Position numbers and translations under genes: made by a program. From Conchocele bisecta (Eukaryota > Mollusca > Bivalvia > Lucinida > Thyasiridae), in contig CM055274.1 of NCBI GenBank assembly GCA_029237695.1, forward strand, positions 24,231,505-24,295,504: DNA of 64,000 nucleotides. Direction: 5' to 3'. Position 1 is the stretch's first letter. The number at the start of each line of letters is the position of its first letter. The notes below the pieces were generated by a model. That model was not told the DNA's origin. It was given only the letters and a program-made list of their open reading frames with translations, and ran no database searches. This document shows, one piece after another, positions 21,490 through 33,200 of the stretch.

Positions 21490-21900
21490 GTAACTTTTTC
21501 TCTAGCTGAAAAATGAATTTTCTCAGCCGTTTTTTTTTTTGGGGGGGTGGGGGTGGGGGGGGGGGAGCATTTTTGTACTACTTTTCAAACGCAATGCAAA
21601 TTCAGATAAATAAATGTGTATCGTAATAACCCTAAATATTCGGACACAGTTTCTTTGCATAAACCTGTATGAATATAGCTGGTTTCCCAAAATAAAGTGC
21701 CAACATTTAGGGCTAGTATGGTTGTAGTAAGGTAGCAAAATAATGATGTATGTGTCCGAATTGTTAAGTGCCGACTAAACAGAGGACAGACAGGGCCCGG
21801 TTGCTCAAAACCTCTGTTAGCTTACAGACTGTTAAATCCTTAGCAATGCAATGACGAGTTGTGTAATGATGGCATAATACAAGCTTCTTACAGTGTCCAT
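21490..21900. other. Intergenic with G-run
   Basis: Holds a poly-T/poly-G tract (about 21530-21565, 'ggggggtgggggtggggggg') and no gene signal. 'gggcccggttgctcaaaac' near 21795 resembles the end of the GGGGCCCGTTTCAC family. Confidence 0.4.
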
Positions 21901-21917
21901 TTAAAACATGGTACATA

Positions 21918-22072
21918 CACAGGTTGAAGTAACGGACCGAGGTCTATAAATACATTAAATATGCCTAAAAGCATCAATAAATGAAGAAAAAAAAGCTAAA
22001 CTTTTTCTTTTACTCCCTCCATATTTTAGGCATATTTAATGTATTTATAGACCTCGGTCCGTTACTTCAACC
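21918..22072. mobile_element. hAT-like CACAGGTTGAAG MITE, truncated right end
   Basis: Normal left arm. The right arm stops at 'gttacttcaacc' without the final CTGTG, and no flanking duplication is seen. Confidence 0.75.
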
Positions 22073-22245
22073 CTCAGTCTCAGGGTGGAAGATGGGAGTG
22101 AGAACAGCCAACGGAATAAGGGCATTAAACGCATTCACTGTGACTGCTTCATGTACAGAGCAAAGGCGGATTCAGGGGGTGGGGGCGGACCCGGCGTGCT
22201 TCCCCCCTAAAATTCGAGCTCATGCAACTAAGTAAATGTTCAACT

Positions 22246-22474
22246 TTAACCCTTTCCCTATTTTGCGATATTTCGACTCATCCAAATCCAAAACATCTGA
22301 ATAAAAGAATGAAATGCTGGGTCAAATGATGGTTAAATTATCTGATAGAGTAGAAAACATTGTGGGAAAAGGAGAAATTGCTTGTTACAAGCAATTTCTC
22401 CTTTTCCCACAATGTTTTCAAAAGACATCTTCTGCAGAGGCGTGAAAAGTCGTCTCTATCAGGGAAAGGGTTAA
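22246..22474. mobile_element. TTAA-flanked palindromic MITE, copy 3
   Basis: TTAACCCTTTCCCTA at the left and 'agggaaagggTTAA' at the right. The central perfect hairpin is 'ggagaaattgcttg' / 'caagcaatttctcc' with arms 'aaaacattgtgggaaaa'. Confidence 0.8.
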
Positions 22475-22477
22475 TAC

Positions 22478-22625
22478 AGTATTTTCACTACTCAATTTGA
22501 AAATCAATGCATTTTTCCACATTGCTGAGAGTATTTTGTACTCCCACTTTTGATAATCAATCCGTATTCTGCAAAAAGTAAGTGTGGAAAATACACCAAT
22601 ACGCACGTTATCTGGAGCTCTGGTA
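22478..22625 (-). repeat. 'agctccagataag' family, partial inverted copy
   Basis: Runs from 'actactcaatttgaaaatca' to 'acgttatctggagctctgg', the complement of the left half of the 35524 copy. Confidence 0.6.
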
Positions 22626-22919
22626 TTTGTATGAATCTTTAGCTGGTTGGATGTGCCGGTATGAGTGGATATATTAATTACTTTGATTGCAGGTTGGTAG
22701 ACTGGGATTAAAATGTTGAATTTGTACAACACAGTGGGTTATATTGAGATTTTGTATCATGTTAGAAATAGAGCTTGTGTTGCGATATCGGTTTAAAAAA
22801 ATCTTGCAGCGCAAATTCTTCTTCTTTTGTATTTCAGCACTCCTTCTTTCCTGAAGATTATGTGCCGACCTGACTTTTCTGCAAACTAGCAATTCAAACC
22901 GGCTAGCTGAGCATATGTT

Positions 22920-24500
22920 AAAATACTCAACAAGGAGATCGGCGGGGAGACTGTCTCACCCACTAAACGAGGTGATTGCTACGAAGGTCAAGATCACCAA
23001 GGTCACAATATGAATAAGTCCAACATTGTTGATACAAAGGTCATGGTCACCAAGGTCACACAAACGACACCGAGTAGATAGCCATCAAAGTGAGGAAGCT
23101 AATGGTGATGTTTGGTAAAGGATCTGACTAACGGATCAGGAGGTATTCACATTTGGACGTATATACAAAATTATTGACACAAAATTCAAGGTCACCATGT
23201 TGATGGTCAAGGTCACTGAAATGACCCAGGATGGATAACTATCAATGTCAAGAAGGTATTTATGAAATTTGGTACATGTAAAGATATGACTAACGAATCA
23301 GGAGATATTCAACATTTGGACGTATGTACAAAATTGTTGACACCAAGGTCAAGGTCGCCGAGGTCAAGGTTAGCCGAATTACACTGGTAGATATCCATCA
23401 ATGTGAAGAACCTATTGATAAAGTTTGGAGACGATCTGATGAACGGATCAAGAATTATTGAACGCTTAGATGTATGTCCAAAATATATATATACCATGGT
23501 CACGGTCACTCGAATGAGACACTTGGTGGATAGCTATCAATGTGACTAAGCTATTGATGCAGTTTGGTAAATGATGTATTCAACATTGGGACGTATGTAT
23601 AAAATTATTGATACAAACAAAGATTAAGGTCACCAAGATGTAGGACTATTGGGTTAACTGTATTGTAATTTTCAAATTTGTGGCGTATATCAGAAAATGA
23701 TAGGTCGGAAAATCTGTTTAATGGCGACGCGTTTTTCATGTTTTCCGACTTATCATTTTCTGATATACGCCGCAAATTTAAAAATTACAATGCGGTTAAC
23801 CTATTTCTAATGCACTAGCGCTCCTTTATTACTGGCGTAGGAATACATATTGAAATAATTTGCGACCGTTCATCAACAATGATATACCGGTAATGTATGA
23901 CCATCAGCCAATCAGATTGCATGATATTTATAGAGTGCATTAGAAATCAACATGATCAATGTGAAAAAGCTATTGAAGAAATTTGGTAATGATCCGACAA
24001 ACGGATCAAGTGATATCGGAAAGTTGGCTACGTCCAAAATTTAAGTCCCATGAAGATTAAGGTCACCAAGATGAAGTTCAAGGTCACCCGAATGACACTA
24101 GATGGATAGCTATCAATGTGAGGAAGCTATTGATGAAGTTTGGTAATAATCCGAAGAACGGATCAAGAGATATGGGAGATTTGGCTACGTCCCACAAAAG
24201 TTAAGGTCACCAAGGTGAAGGTCAAGGTCACACAAATAACAGTGGGTGGATAGCTATTAATGTGAGGAAGCTAAATATTGTGAAGTTTGGTAATGATCCG
24301 ACTAAGGGATCAAGAGATAATTATGGGAAATTTGGCTATGTCCAAAATTTACGTCCCACATAGGTGAAGGTCACCAAGGTGATGGTTAATGTCACCCAAA
24401 TGACACCGTAGGGATAGCTATATTGATGAACTTTGGTAATTAATGGATGCGACTAACGGATCAAGACATTTGGGCTACGTCTAAAATTTATGTCCCAAAT
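22920..24500 (+). repeat. Degenerate tandem array of 'aaggtcaccaaggtcaagg' units
   Basis: About 180-base units containing 'gatagctatcaatgtgagga', 'gaagtttggtaatgatccga' and 'aaggtcaccaaggt'. At least seven units, diverged from each other. A non-array insertion lies at 23650-23951. Fragments of the same array in complement are at 51540-51610 and 61740-61990. Confidence 0.75.
23651..23951. mobile_element. Palindromic insertion within the tandem array
   Basis: A long hairpin (23651-23803; arms 'tgtaattttcaaatttgtgg' and 'tatcagaaaatgataggtcg') is followed by a segment bounded by 'tttctaatgcact' and 'agtgcattagaaa'. It may be one compound or two adjacent elements. Confidence 0.6.
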
Positions 24501-24711
24501 TGCCGACAACACAGACGGAATTGTGGCCGCTATGTCTCACTTTCCACTATCGTGCACAGGGCTACTAAAATAATTCCATTGTATTCAATCTGTATAGATA
24601 GTCTGTTATACTACATGAATTCAAGTGGGTGGGGATATTCAACATTGCCTGTGCTATCGTGGGGGAGACAATCAAAATCTAGTACGACCACCATGTGTGC
24701 TCGAGCTTAGT

Positions 24712-24805
24712 AGTTGCGAACGGTAACCAAATCTTGCAATCTACTCCAGTACCGTCTGTAGGCTACGGACGGTACTGGAGTAGATTGCAAGTTACCTTCG
24801 CAACT
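24712..24805. repeat. Perfect palindrome 'agttgcgaacggtaac'
   Basis: The inner arms 'ttgcaatctactccagtacc' and 'ggtactggagtagattgcaa' are exact complements around 'gtaggctac'; the outer arms are less perfect. Confidence 0.75.
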
Positions 24806-24864
24806 AGCTCCAGCTGAAATCATCTCACTTTAATAAATTACCTAGTCTAAGGCTAATCGACATA

Positions 24865-24940
24865 TTAAAACACAAGAACCGGCCTCAAAAATTCTAATGT
24901 GGCGACACATTAAAATCGTCGAGACCGGTTCTTGTGTATT
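24865..24940. repeat. Palindrome 'acacaagaaccgg'
   Basis: 'acacaagaaccggcctc' and 'gagaccggttcttgtgt' are inverted around a short loop. Confidence 0.65.
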
Positions 24941-24949
24941 CAAACATGT

Positions 24950-25350
24950 GTTGGGTATTTTGGAACATGTGCTTTACCAAATTCAAAGTACGTAATGTAA
25001 GACGAACCTGAGACATAGTGACTGTAAATTATAGTTTGGTTACGAGTTTAGCAGAGTACGAAATAAAGTGGGACGAATCGACAACCCACCAAGTTACCGG
25101 TACATTTTGTGAGAAGTGCGACACTTTTGGCTTAATGTCGTCCGTTTATAAGTGATTTAGTTGAACATATATGTTATTATATGACTAAACCGGCAATTTG
25201 GTAATAACTAATTGCGTATTGAAGACATAATTGGACGTTTGTTCTCACTATTACTTCTCCAAACCACTTCCGGTTGAGCAACACAAAATAGGAAACGCTT
25301 TTTCGTCAAAATAGGATCTCGATTTTACCCAGGTGCCGTAAATCGTTTGC
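24950..25350. other. Intergenic, nothing recognised
   Basis: Flank of the LINE 5' truncation point; no gene signal seen. Confidence 0.35.
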
Positions 25351-25359
25351 CGTAAATTG

Positions 25360-27910
25360 TTCTCACAACAACAACAACATGGCTCCTATTCTGAATTTGA
25401 AGCAAAGTAGCAAAACGTATAAAAGAGAAATCAATAAACAATTCAGGTTGTATCATGATGCAATTGCTGACAGGTTGAGGAAACTGAAGAACTCTGACTC
25501 TAAAGCATACTGGTCCATGTTAAATAAATTTTCTGCAGAAGGTAAACAGGTTGTAAACAAAATATCTGCTGAGGTTTTTTATGAGCATTTCAGTAAACTG
25601 AATGAGAAGCAAAATGCAGAGGATGCTTTTGAGCCAGTTGATCTTTCACGTTTGCCTGATTATAACTCAGATTTGAACAAACCTATTACGTCAGTTGACG
25701 TACTCAAAGCAATTTCTAGACTGAAAAGTAGAAAGGCTTAATTGCTCTGTAGAGGATAACATACTAAATGAATATATCAAGTATTCAAAAGATGCAATGT
25801 TACCTGCTTACACTAAGCTTTTTAATCTTATTCTTGAAAAGGGGATAGTACCTGAAGTATGGTGTAGTGGGGTAATACTTCCATTATATATAAGGGTGAC
25901 ATTCAAAGTCCGGATAACTATAGAGGTATCACTATTCTCAGTTGTTTTGGTAAGCTTTTCACAAGTATTTTGAACGAAAGACTAAATTGCTTTTTGGAGG
26001 AATCTGGTTTGCTAGATGAGGAACAAGCTGGTTTTCGTAAACAGTATGGAACCACTGATCACATTTTTACAATGAAAATGTTAATTGATTTGTACTTATC
26101 TAAAAACAAACGTTTATTATTCTGTGCTTTTATTGATTATCGAAAGGCTTTTGATTCCGTAAATAGAACTGCGCTTTGGAGAAAACTTCTTCAAAATCAT
26201 GTAAATGGTAACTTCTTCCGTGTTATTTATAATATGTATGAAAAAGCTAAATCCTGTGTTAAAGCAGGCCAACAATTATCAGACTTTTTTAAAAGTTCAG
26301 TTGGTGTCCGTCAGGGCGAGAACTTGTCGCCTATATTATTTTCTTTATTTCTAAATGATTTAACTCAATTCATGTCAAGTGCTTACGAGGGACTGAATTT
26401 GATTACTAAAGAGGTACATGCCCACTTGGATAATGAAGAAGTGGAAGTGTATTTCAAATTGTATGTACTTTTATATGCGGATGACACTGTTATTTTTGCT
26501 GAGTCTAAAGAAGAATTGCAAAAATCTTTAGATGCAATGCATAACTATTGTAATGTTTGGCAGCTTCAAGTAAATACAGCTAAAACTAAAGTTGTTATTT
26601 TTTCCAAGGGTAAACTTAGAAATAAGCCAGAGTTTTTCCTTAATGGCGACAAATTAGATGTTGTTGATGATTTCAGTTATCTTGGTATTAAGTTTAATTT
26701 CAATGGTAAATTTGCTAAGACTAAAAAACATTTAGTTGATCAGGCAAGAAAGGCAATGTTTAGCGTTGTTAAGAAAGCCAGGATGTTATGTTTACCTGCT
26801 GACCTACAGTTACATCTTTTGACACAATGATAGTTCCAATTTTGTTGTATGGATCTGAAGTATGGGGATGCGAATCTCTCGATGTAATAAGTCAGTTTCA
26901 GTTAAAATTCTGCAAAATGCTGCTTGATGTTAAACAAACAACTTCCACTGATATGGTTTGTGGTGAGCTGGGAATGGACTCCTATTTCTCTGAAAGTAAA
27001 AAGTAGAATTTTAAATTTCTGGTGCCGAATTATTTCTGGTAAACAGGAAAAAATCTGTTGTATCATGTACAAATTATTATATTCATTGCATCTTAAAAAT
27101 GTTTTCCATTCACCGTGGATTAAGTTTGTACATGATACACTTGATGAGCTAGGGATGTCTGAGCATTGGCTATTACAGAGTGTCGACCATCCTCTAGTTT
27201 TTAAACACAGGATCAATACTGTTCTTCATGACCAATATTTGCAAAAATGGCAGGTCAATATTTTTAATTCTACAAAATGCCTAAACTATAGAATATATAA
27301 ATCAGACTTTGAGTTTGAGAAATACTTGACATTGCTCCCACCTTCGTTAGCTTCATTTATGAGTAAATTCAGATGCTCTAGTCACAAAATGCCTATCGAG
27401 CAGGGTCGGTTTTTTGGAATTCAGAGAAACGACCGTATATGTAATATATATGCAATAGTGGCGAAATTGGCGATGAATTTCATTATCTTTTTAAGTGCGA
27501 TTATTTTACTGAAGAAAGGTGTAGATATATTCCTGAAGAACTGTTTAGGTCTCTCAACACCTTCAAATATAATTCTTTTATGAACTCCACAGATAAAAAT
27601 ACTTTAGTAAAAATGTCATTATTTATGAAAATTGTCGTAACCAAATTTTAATTGAGGCATCCTCTGGCAGGTGCAGTAGTATGCTATTTAGTGCATTTGC
27701 CGGGGAATGCTTCAATAAGAACACAACACAATTTCAATGTTACATCATCTTCCTTGATACACTAATAATTGTATAATGCCTTTTACACATTCTTGAGTTC
27801 TCATATTATGCCATGTACATGTATATATGTTATTTGTTCATGTTCCACTCAGATGCCCATATGGGCCATGAGTAATAAAAACTTGAAACTTGAAACTTGA
27901 AAACTTGAAG
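25360..27910 (+). mobile_element. 5'-truncated non-LTR retrotransposon (LINE)
   Basis: A reverse-transcriptase pseudogene followed by a short 3' UTR, an AATAAA-like 'gagtaataaaaact' and a tail of ACTTGAA repeats (27880-27909). A microsatellite-like tail is usual for CR1-group LINEs. The endonuclease domain is absent, so the insertion is 5'-truncated. The 3' tail abuts the satellite at 27910 in what looks like mid-monomer sequence. Confidence 0.85.
25379..27650 (+). pseudogene. LINE reverse transcriptase, multiply frameshifted
   Basis: Pre-RT linker (KREINKQFRLYHDAI) at 25379-25739. RT palm motif A 'CAFIDYRKAFDSV' (about 26125-26160), motif B 'GVRQGENLSPILFSLF' (about 26300-26350) and motif C YADD (26474-26485). 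The C-terminal part has 'MSEHWLLQSVDHPLVFKHR' and a Cys/His motif 'CNSGEIGDEFHYLFKCDYF' near 27440-27500. Reading requires frame changes near 25739, 25890, 26820, 27000 and 27440, so it is dead. Domain order fits jockey/CR1-type elements; the clade is inferred. Confidence 0.85.
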
Positions 27911-29235
27911 ACTACATATGCAATATCGATTTCCTATTCTGACTACCCAGCAATGAGCGTCAATATGGGATCCCGATTTTGCCCATACAAGGGCATTACG
28001 TTCTTGTACACTTCATGGGCAACATCGGATTCCTATTCTGACTTCATGGGCAATATCGGTTTCCTATTCTGACTATCCAGCAGCGAGCGTCAATATGGGA
28101 TCCCGATTTTACTCATACAATGCCATTACGTTCTGGTATATTTCATGGTCAAAATCGGATTCCTATTCTGACTACCCAGCATCGAGCGTCAATATGGGAT
28201 CCCGATTTTACCCATACAAGGGCATTACGTTCTTGTACACTTCATGGGCAAAATCGGATTCCTATTCTGACTACATGTGCAATATCGGTTTCCTATTCTG
28301 ACTACCCAGCATCGAGCGTCAATATGGGATCCCGATTTTGCCCATACAAGGGCATTACGTTCTTGTACACTTCATGGGCAACATCGGATATTCCTATTCT
28401 GACTTCATGGGCAATATCGGTTTCCTATTCTGACTATCCAGCAGCGAGCGTCAATATGGGATCCCGATTTTACTCATACAATGCCATTACGTTCTGGTAT
28501 ATTTCATGGTCAAAATCGGATTCCTATTCTGACTACCCAGCATCGAGCGTCAATATGGGATCCCGATTTTACCCATACAAGGGCATTACGTTCTTGTACA
28601 CTTCATGGGCAAAATCGGATTCCTATTCTGACTACATGTGCAATATCGGTTTCCTATTCTGACTACCCAGCATCGAGCGTCAATATGGGATCCCGATTTT
28701 TCCCATACAAGGGCATTACGTTCTTGTACACTTCATGGGCAAAATTGGATTCCTATTCCGACTTCATGGGCAATATCGGTTTCCTATTCTGACTATCCAG
28801 CAGCGAGCGTCAATATGGGATCCCGATTTTACCCATACAAGGGCATTACGTTCTTGTACACTTCATGGGCAAAATCGTATTCCTGTTCTGACTTCATGGG
28901 CAATATCGGTTTCCTATTCTGACTATCCAGCAGCGAGCGTCAATATGGGATCCCGATTTTACCCATACAATGGCATTGCGTTCTGTTATACTTCATGCTC
29001 AAAATCGGATTCCTATTCCGACTACCCAGCATCGAGCGTCAATATGGAATCCCGATTTTACCCAGACAATGGCATTACGTTCTTGTATGTATACTTGTAT
29101 ACTTCATGGGCAAAATCGGATTCCTATTCTGACTTCATGGGCAATATCGGGTTCCTATTCAGACTACCCAACATCGAGCGTCAATATAGGATGTCAATTT
29201 GACCCATACAATGGCATTACGTTCTTGTGAGAGCC
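27911..29235 (+). repeat. Two-monomer satellite (99 and 130 bp)
   Basis: 'caatatgggatcccgatttt' recurs with spacings of 130, 99, 130, 132, 99, 130, 130, 130, 99 and 142 bases. The long monomer differs by a ~31-base duplication of 'cttcatgggcaatatcgg'. 99 is a multiple of 3 and units are well conserved, so open frames appear in all frames, but there is no start, splice or domain logic. A diverged fragment lies at 29600-29740. Confidence 0.9.
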
Positions 29236-30030
29236 CGTTTTTGCATGTACACTTCAAAGTTACAATTAGAAATACAATTACATGAAATTTGTAATGTAAT
29301 TACAATTTCTTTCCCAATGTAATTAATTAAATTACCAATTACATTTAAATATAAATTCTAGTTAGAAAATACAGAATGTTTTCAGACAGATACCAGCCAA
29401 ACCACATCATTTACTGCAACAGTGTGAACAACAAAAAAACACAACACTATGGTATTTCCAAACAGCCACAGACTGTTCTGTACCTCTGAGCCACATGATC
29501 AGATGCATAATTAGATAAAAACTGATTGCACATGAAAAAGTGTAGACACTAAGCAGATTGCATGAATATGAAGGCTGATCTGTGCCTAGGCTAAGCCAAT
29601 TTGTTGGTGATGGGCAAAATCGGTTTCATATTCTGACTACCCAGCATCGAGTGTCAATATAGGATGCCAATTTTACTCAAGTATTTTCTATACTTCATGG
29701 GCAAAATCGGTTTCCTATTCTGACTACCGACATCCTATACTGTACAGTACTGCCTAGAATTAAGAGCAAAATCTGACTATGTATTCATATTTTGCGTGTA
29801 CAATCGAAAATCCTAATCAGATTTTACGACATTGAATAATGTGACAGAGCCGTATCGTTTTTTATGTATCAAACTGACTAAAATATCAATCAATTCAGTA
29901 GCGAAAGTGCTATTTTTTATCTATATTTCCCTAAATTTCCTATTTTAATGTATTTGTATTTACGACATATGTATGTGTACAATCGATATCCCATTCTGCA
30001 GTAGGATCCGTAGGATCCGTTTCCTATATT
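29236..30030. other. Upstream flank of TAF7
   Basis: AT-rich sequence with 'attacaattt'-type low complexity (29270-29350) and a diverged satellite fragment at 29600-29740. 'ggatccgt' is duplicated at 30004 and 30013. No other gene seen. Confidence 0.45.
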
Positions 30031-30040
30031 GACTCAACCC

Positions 30041-30071
30041 CTTCCGGTTTCATAAAATGTGTGTGACGTCA
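30041..30071 (+). promoter_or_regulatory. Probable TAF7 core-promoter sites: ETS-type and perfect CRE
   Basis: CTTCCGG at 30041-30047 is an ETS-family site in complement. TGACGTCA at 30064-30071 is the full palindromic CRE/ATF site, 66 bases before the TAF7 ATG. No TATA box stands at a fitting distance. Close ETS and CRE sites are common in broadly expressed animal genes (established knowledge). The transcription start is not visible. Confidence 0.55.
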
Positions 30072-30146
30072 CTAAATTATGTGCACTGCACATTTACGTA
30101 TTACTTTTACAAACGAATAGTAGAAATACTTGTAAAATGTCTGTGA
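30057..30146 (+). other. Possible upstream ORF overlapping the TAF7 start
   Basis: ATG at 30057 opens 29 codons in the +1 frame relative to TAF7 and stops at TGA 30144-30146, overlapping the TAF7 ATG. It matters only if transcription starts upstream of 30057; the CRE at 30064 makes a downstream start more likely. Confidence 0.3.
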
Positions 30147-30229
30147 AAGTAAAACCTGGTCCTAGGAAGAAAAAAGAAGGCGAAGGTGTTTTTGATGTCG
30201 AACACCACTTCATTATGCGATTGCCTCCA
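30137..30229 (+). CDS. TAF7: TAF7 coding exon 1 (residues 1-31)
   Basis: Starts MSVKVKPGPRKKKEGEG and ends at LPP, the conserved MRLPP start of the TAFII55 domain. The donor is CCA|GTAATT, phase 0. Human TAF7 has the same LPP at the equivalent position. The lysine-rich first 17 residues are not in vertebrate TAF7. Confidence 0.9.
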
Positions 30230-33200
30230 GTAATTCAATTTGCAGTTCTGAAAAATAGTTATTGTCTACTCGCCCTGATATCAGTTCGTACCTAGCAATA
30301 AGTTCGCCCCAGTGTCTTCTCGCACATGTCGTGGAACTGGAGTAACCGTTACTAAATAAATATGAGATAATGTAACTACATAAACAGAACGACCTTAAAG
30401 TTCATTGTAAATTGACTGGCCTTTACAGAATACTGTCATTTTCATTATTTTGGCTAATTCACATAATTTAGTAATGCACCAGTCAATGAAAATCCCCGCC
30501 CCCCCTGGCCCGGGGAATAGCCGGGAAATAGCCGGGCATACCCCGGGGTTTTAACCTGTCACGATGCCCCGCACTGCGGGGACAACCCTGGGGCTTTAAC
30601 TTCGCCAAAATATACGGGGACGTAACCCCGGGGCTTTACCACACCAAATCACTTGGTTTTCGACCTCTTTTACTATACTTTTACGAGAAGCAGGGGATAA
30701 TGTGGCTTATTCTATCATAGGACCCCCTGTGGTGTGGGGGGGGGGGGGTCAGCTGCAGTGGTGCTGCTGATTCCTATGATGGAATAAATCACAGTATCCC
30801 CTGCTTCTCATAAAAGCCGGGTGAAAGGGGGCGGGGCGGGGAGCCAAGTGATTTGGTGTGGTAAGGGAACCTGGCACCAAATTGAGATTTCGTAAATTCA
30901 GATCTGAATTACTATTTCTCTCCATGATACAGGTGTATTCCCGGCTATAAATGACTTAAAAAGTTGATGAGCCGTAAAACACCATTTCATCTGTCATAGG
31001 AATGCTGCTGATCCCTCCCCCACACCACAGGGGACAGCAGACAACATACATGTATCACTGTATGAGGGCAATGTATGAGGGCATCAGACAACATGTATCA
31101 CTGTATGAGGGCGTCAGACAACATGTATCACTGTATGAGGGCGTCAGACAACATGTATCATGTAAATATGTATCGCTGTATGTGGGCGTCAGACAACATG
31201 TATCACTGTATGATACAACTGTCTGCCATGAGCACGGCCCTGAAACCACCGGACCTTCACAATATTGTGATCTTACTATTTCACGATTATTTTACAACAA
31301 CGGCATTTTTTAAAAAAATGGGTATGCTATGCGATGTAATTATGAATATGGAACATTCAGAAGAAAAGGTGTTACAATCCATCCATAATTGGTGAAGATA
31401 TCACACTTACAACTTGAGATCTGCCTGGTTTTCATGTTGTAAGTGCGATATCTTCATCAATTACGGATGGATTGTAAAACTTGTTTCTTCTGAAAGTTTC
31501 ATATTCAAAATTACATCGCATAGCATTCCGATATTTTTGATAAAATTGATAAAATGTCGTTGTCAAATAATCGACAAATATTAAACACGAAAGTTGACAC
31601 CGGTCTTTTACGAAAGTTGCCACCGGACAGGTTTACGCCGATTAAAATATTTGGAAGGTCTTGTGGTTCTAGGGCCATGATGAGATACATATTTTTTGGA
31701 GGTCATGTTCTAGCTGGAACCCAGCATTTATGTCAAATCTTCTACATTGTATACATGTGACAATATTGAGTTCTTTCACTGTCTTGATTGATATCTAAAC
31801 ATGCAGTACATGTCAGAATATAAAGCTATAGTCCTTTTCTGATTTCAAACTTGGTGTTGCATTCTCCATTGCTTTTTGTACCACCGGCTGGTGGATAAGA
31901 ATGGGATTAAGTTACTTTACTGGTGTGACTGAAGAGTCATCTGACAGCAGACAGACACCAAATCATGGTAGCGTAAATCTAAAGCTGCTATTAATAATCT
32001 GCAGTACTCGTACCCATGTGTGGCTCCTCAGACCAATGGAGTCGGCCGGACCAGTTTGTTGCTTCTGACTGCTAAAATAAATCGACCGTATTTCCTGATT
32101 CTTGTATATTAAGAGCTGAGTAAATGGAGACTGGCGCCCAGTGATTTTGGTGAGGTTAAAAGTAGTCTGCAGTCGTAAAATCGCCCCAGAACAAGATAAT
32201 GTATAAAGGTCAGTGATGAATTCTTTGTCCTCTTTGAGCAGGGATTCGAAACTGCCGACCTGTCTGTAATGACCTTTGCTGTTGAACGGACGTTAAACAA
32301 TATTCAATCAATCAATCAATCTTTGTCCTCTAGACTGGGTTGTACCCAGTGATTGAATTGTTATTTTTAAATGTTTTGTACATCATCTATACACACTGAT
32401 TGAACAAGCCTTCTCTTCTCAATTTTTTTAATATCAGCTTTGAAATATGCCCCGCACTGCGGGGCCTTTACCGGGGATTTAACCTTACTGATGTCCCCGG
32501 TGTGCGGGGCCATTTACCCGGGGTTTAACCAGCCAGATTGCCCCGCACTGCGGGGACATAGCGGGGCTTTAACTGAGTCAAAATTATAAGCCCCGCTATT
32601 CCCCGGGCCAGGGGTGGCCGGGATTTCCATTGACTGGTGCATAATTGCTTTCTGCACATCGTCTAAATGTCTTACAAGATTAACATTGGCATCGCGTACT
32701 ATGCCGATTCTTTTGTATATTTTATGTATGTCTTGTAAACAATCTTCAAATGTCAAAGTGTGGTGCAGGGTGAGTGACAGTTTGGCAGTTGCTTTTTAGC
32801 GAGTCCAAATAATACGACTCCGTAACTGCTACAGACCCAGTAAGCGAACTGAAACATTAGAATATCTTACCATACTTTTTAGCTTGATTATTTATACATT
32901 AGGATGGCATTTATGGTTACATGTATATTCTTTAATTGCTGATCAAGGTCACATGCATTTGCGACCACCACCCCGATCAGCCTGCACATAAGTACAGTCG
33001 CCGTTCTGTTATGCATTTTTTAATTAACAGTTTTTGAGAACTTCTGAGGGCATTTATAAGCACATATGTGACTGTAGAAATGGGTCTCTATAATATTTTT
33101 TCGAACAGTGTAGATCCAAATCAGCCTGTTCATTCGCAGTCTGATCAGTATCTGCACCGTTCGCCATTCCATCAATGAAGCAACCGTCAAGCTTCTACCA

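Larger units (their letters stand above)
30473..32648. mobile_element. GC-rich element with ~200-bp inverted arms
   Basis: The ends 'aatgcaccagtcaatg' (30473) and 'cattgactggtgcat' (32633-32647) are inverted. Both continue into 'ctggcccggggaatagc' and repeated 'gccccgcactgcgggg' near-palindromes separated by 'ctttaac'/'gttaaa'. The interior holds unrelated nested repeats, so the original may have been much shorter. No transposase frame is visible. Confidence 0.55.

Noticed and set aside
27890..29230. Open frames up to 180 codons across 27.9-29.2 kb
   Set aside because: All follow the 99/130-bp satellite period, occur in several frames at once and change frame at each 130-bp unit; there is no start, splice or domain evidence.
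31002..31395. Protein with repeated 'YEGVRQHVSL'
   Set aside because: A 30-bp minisatellite whose length is divisible by three; no conservation or start context.
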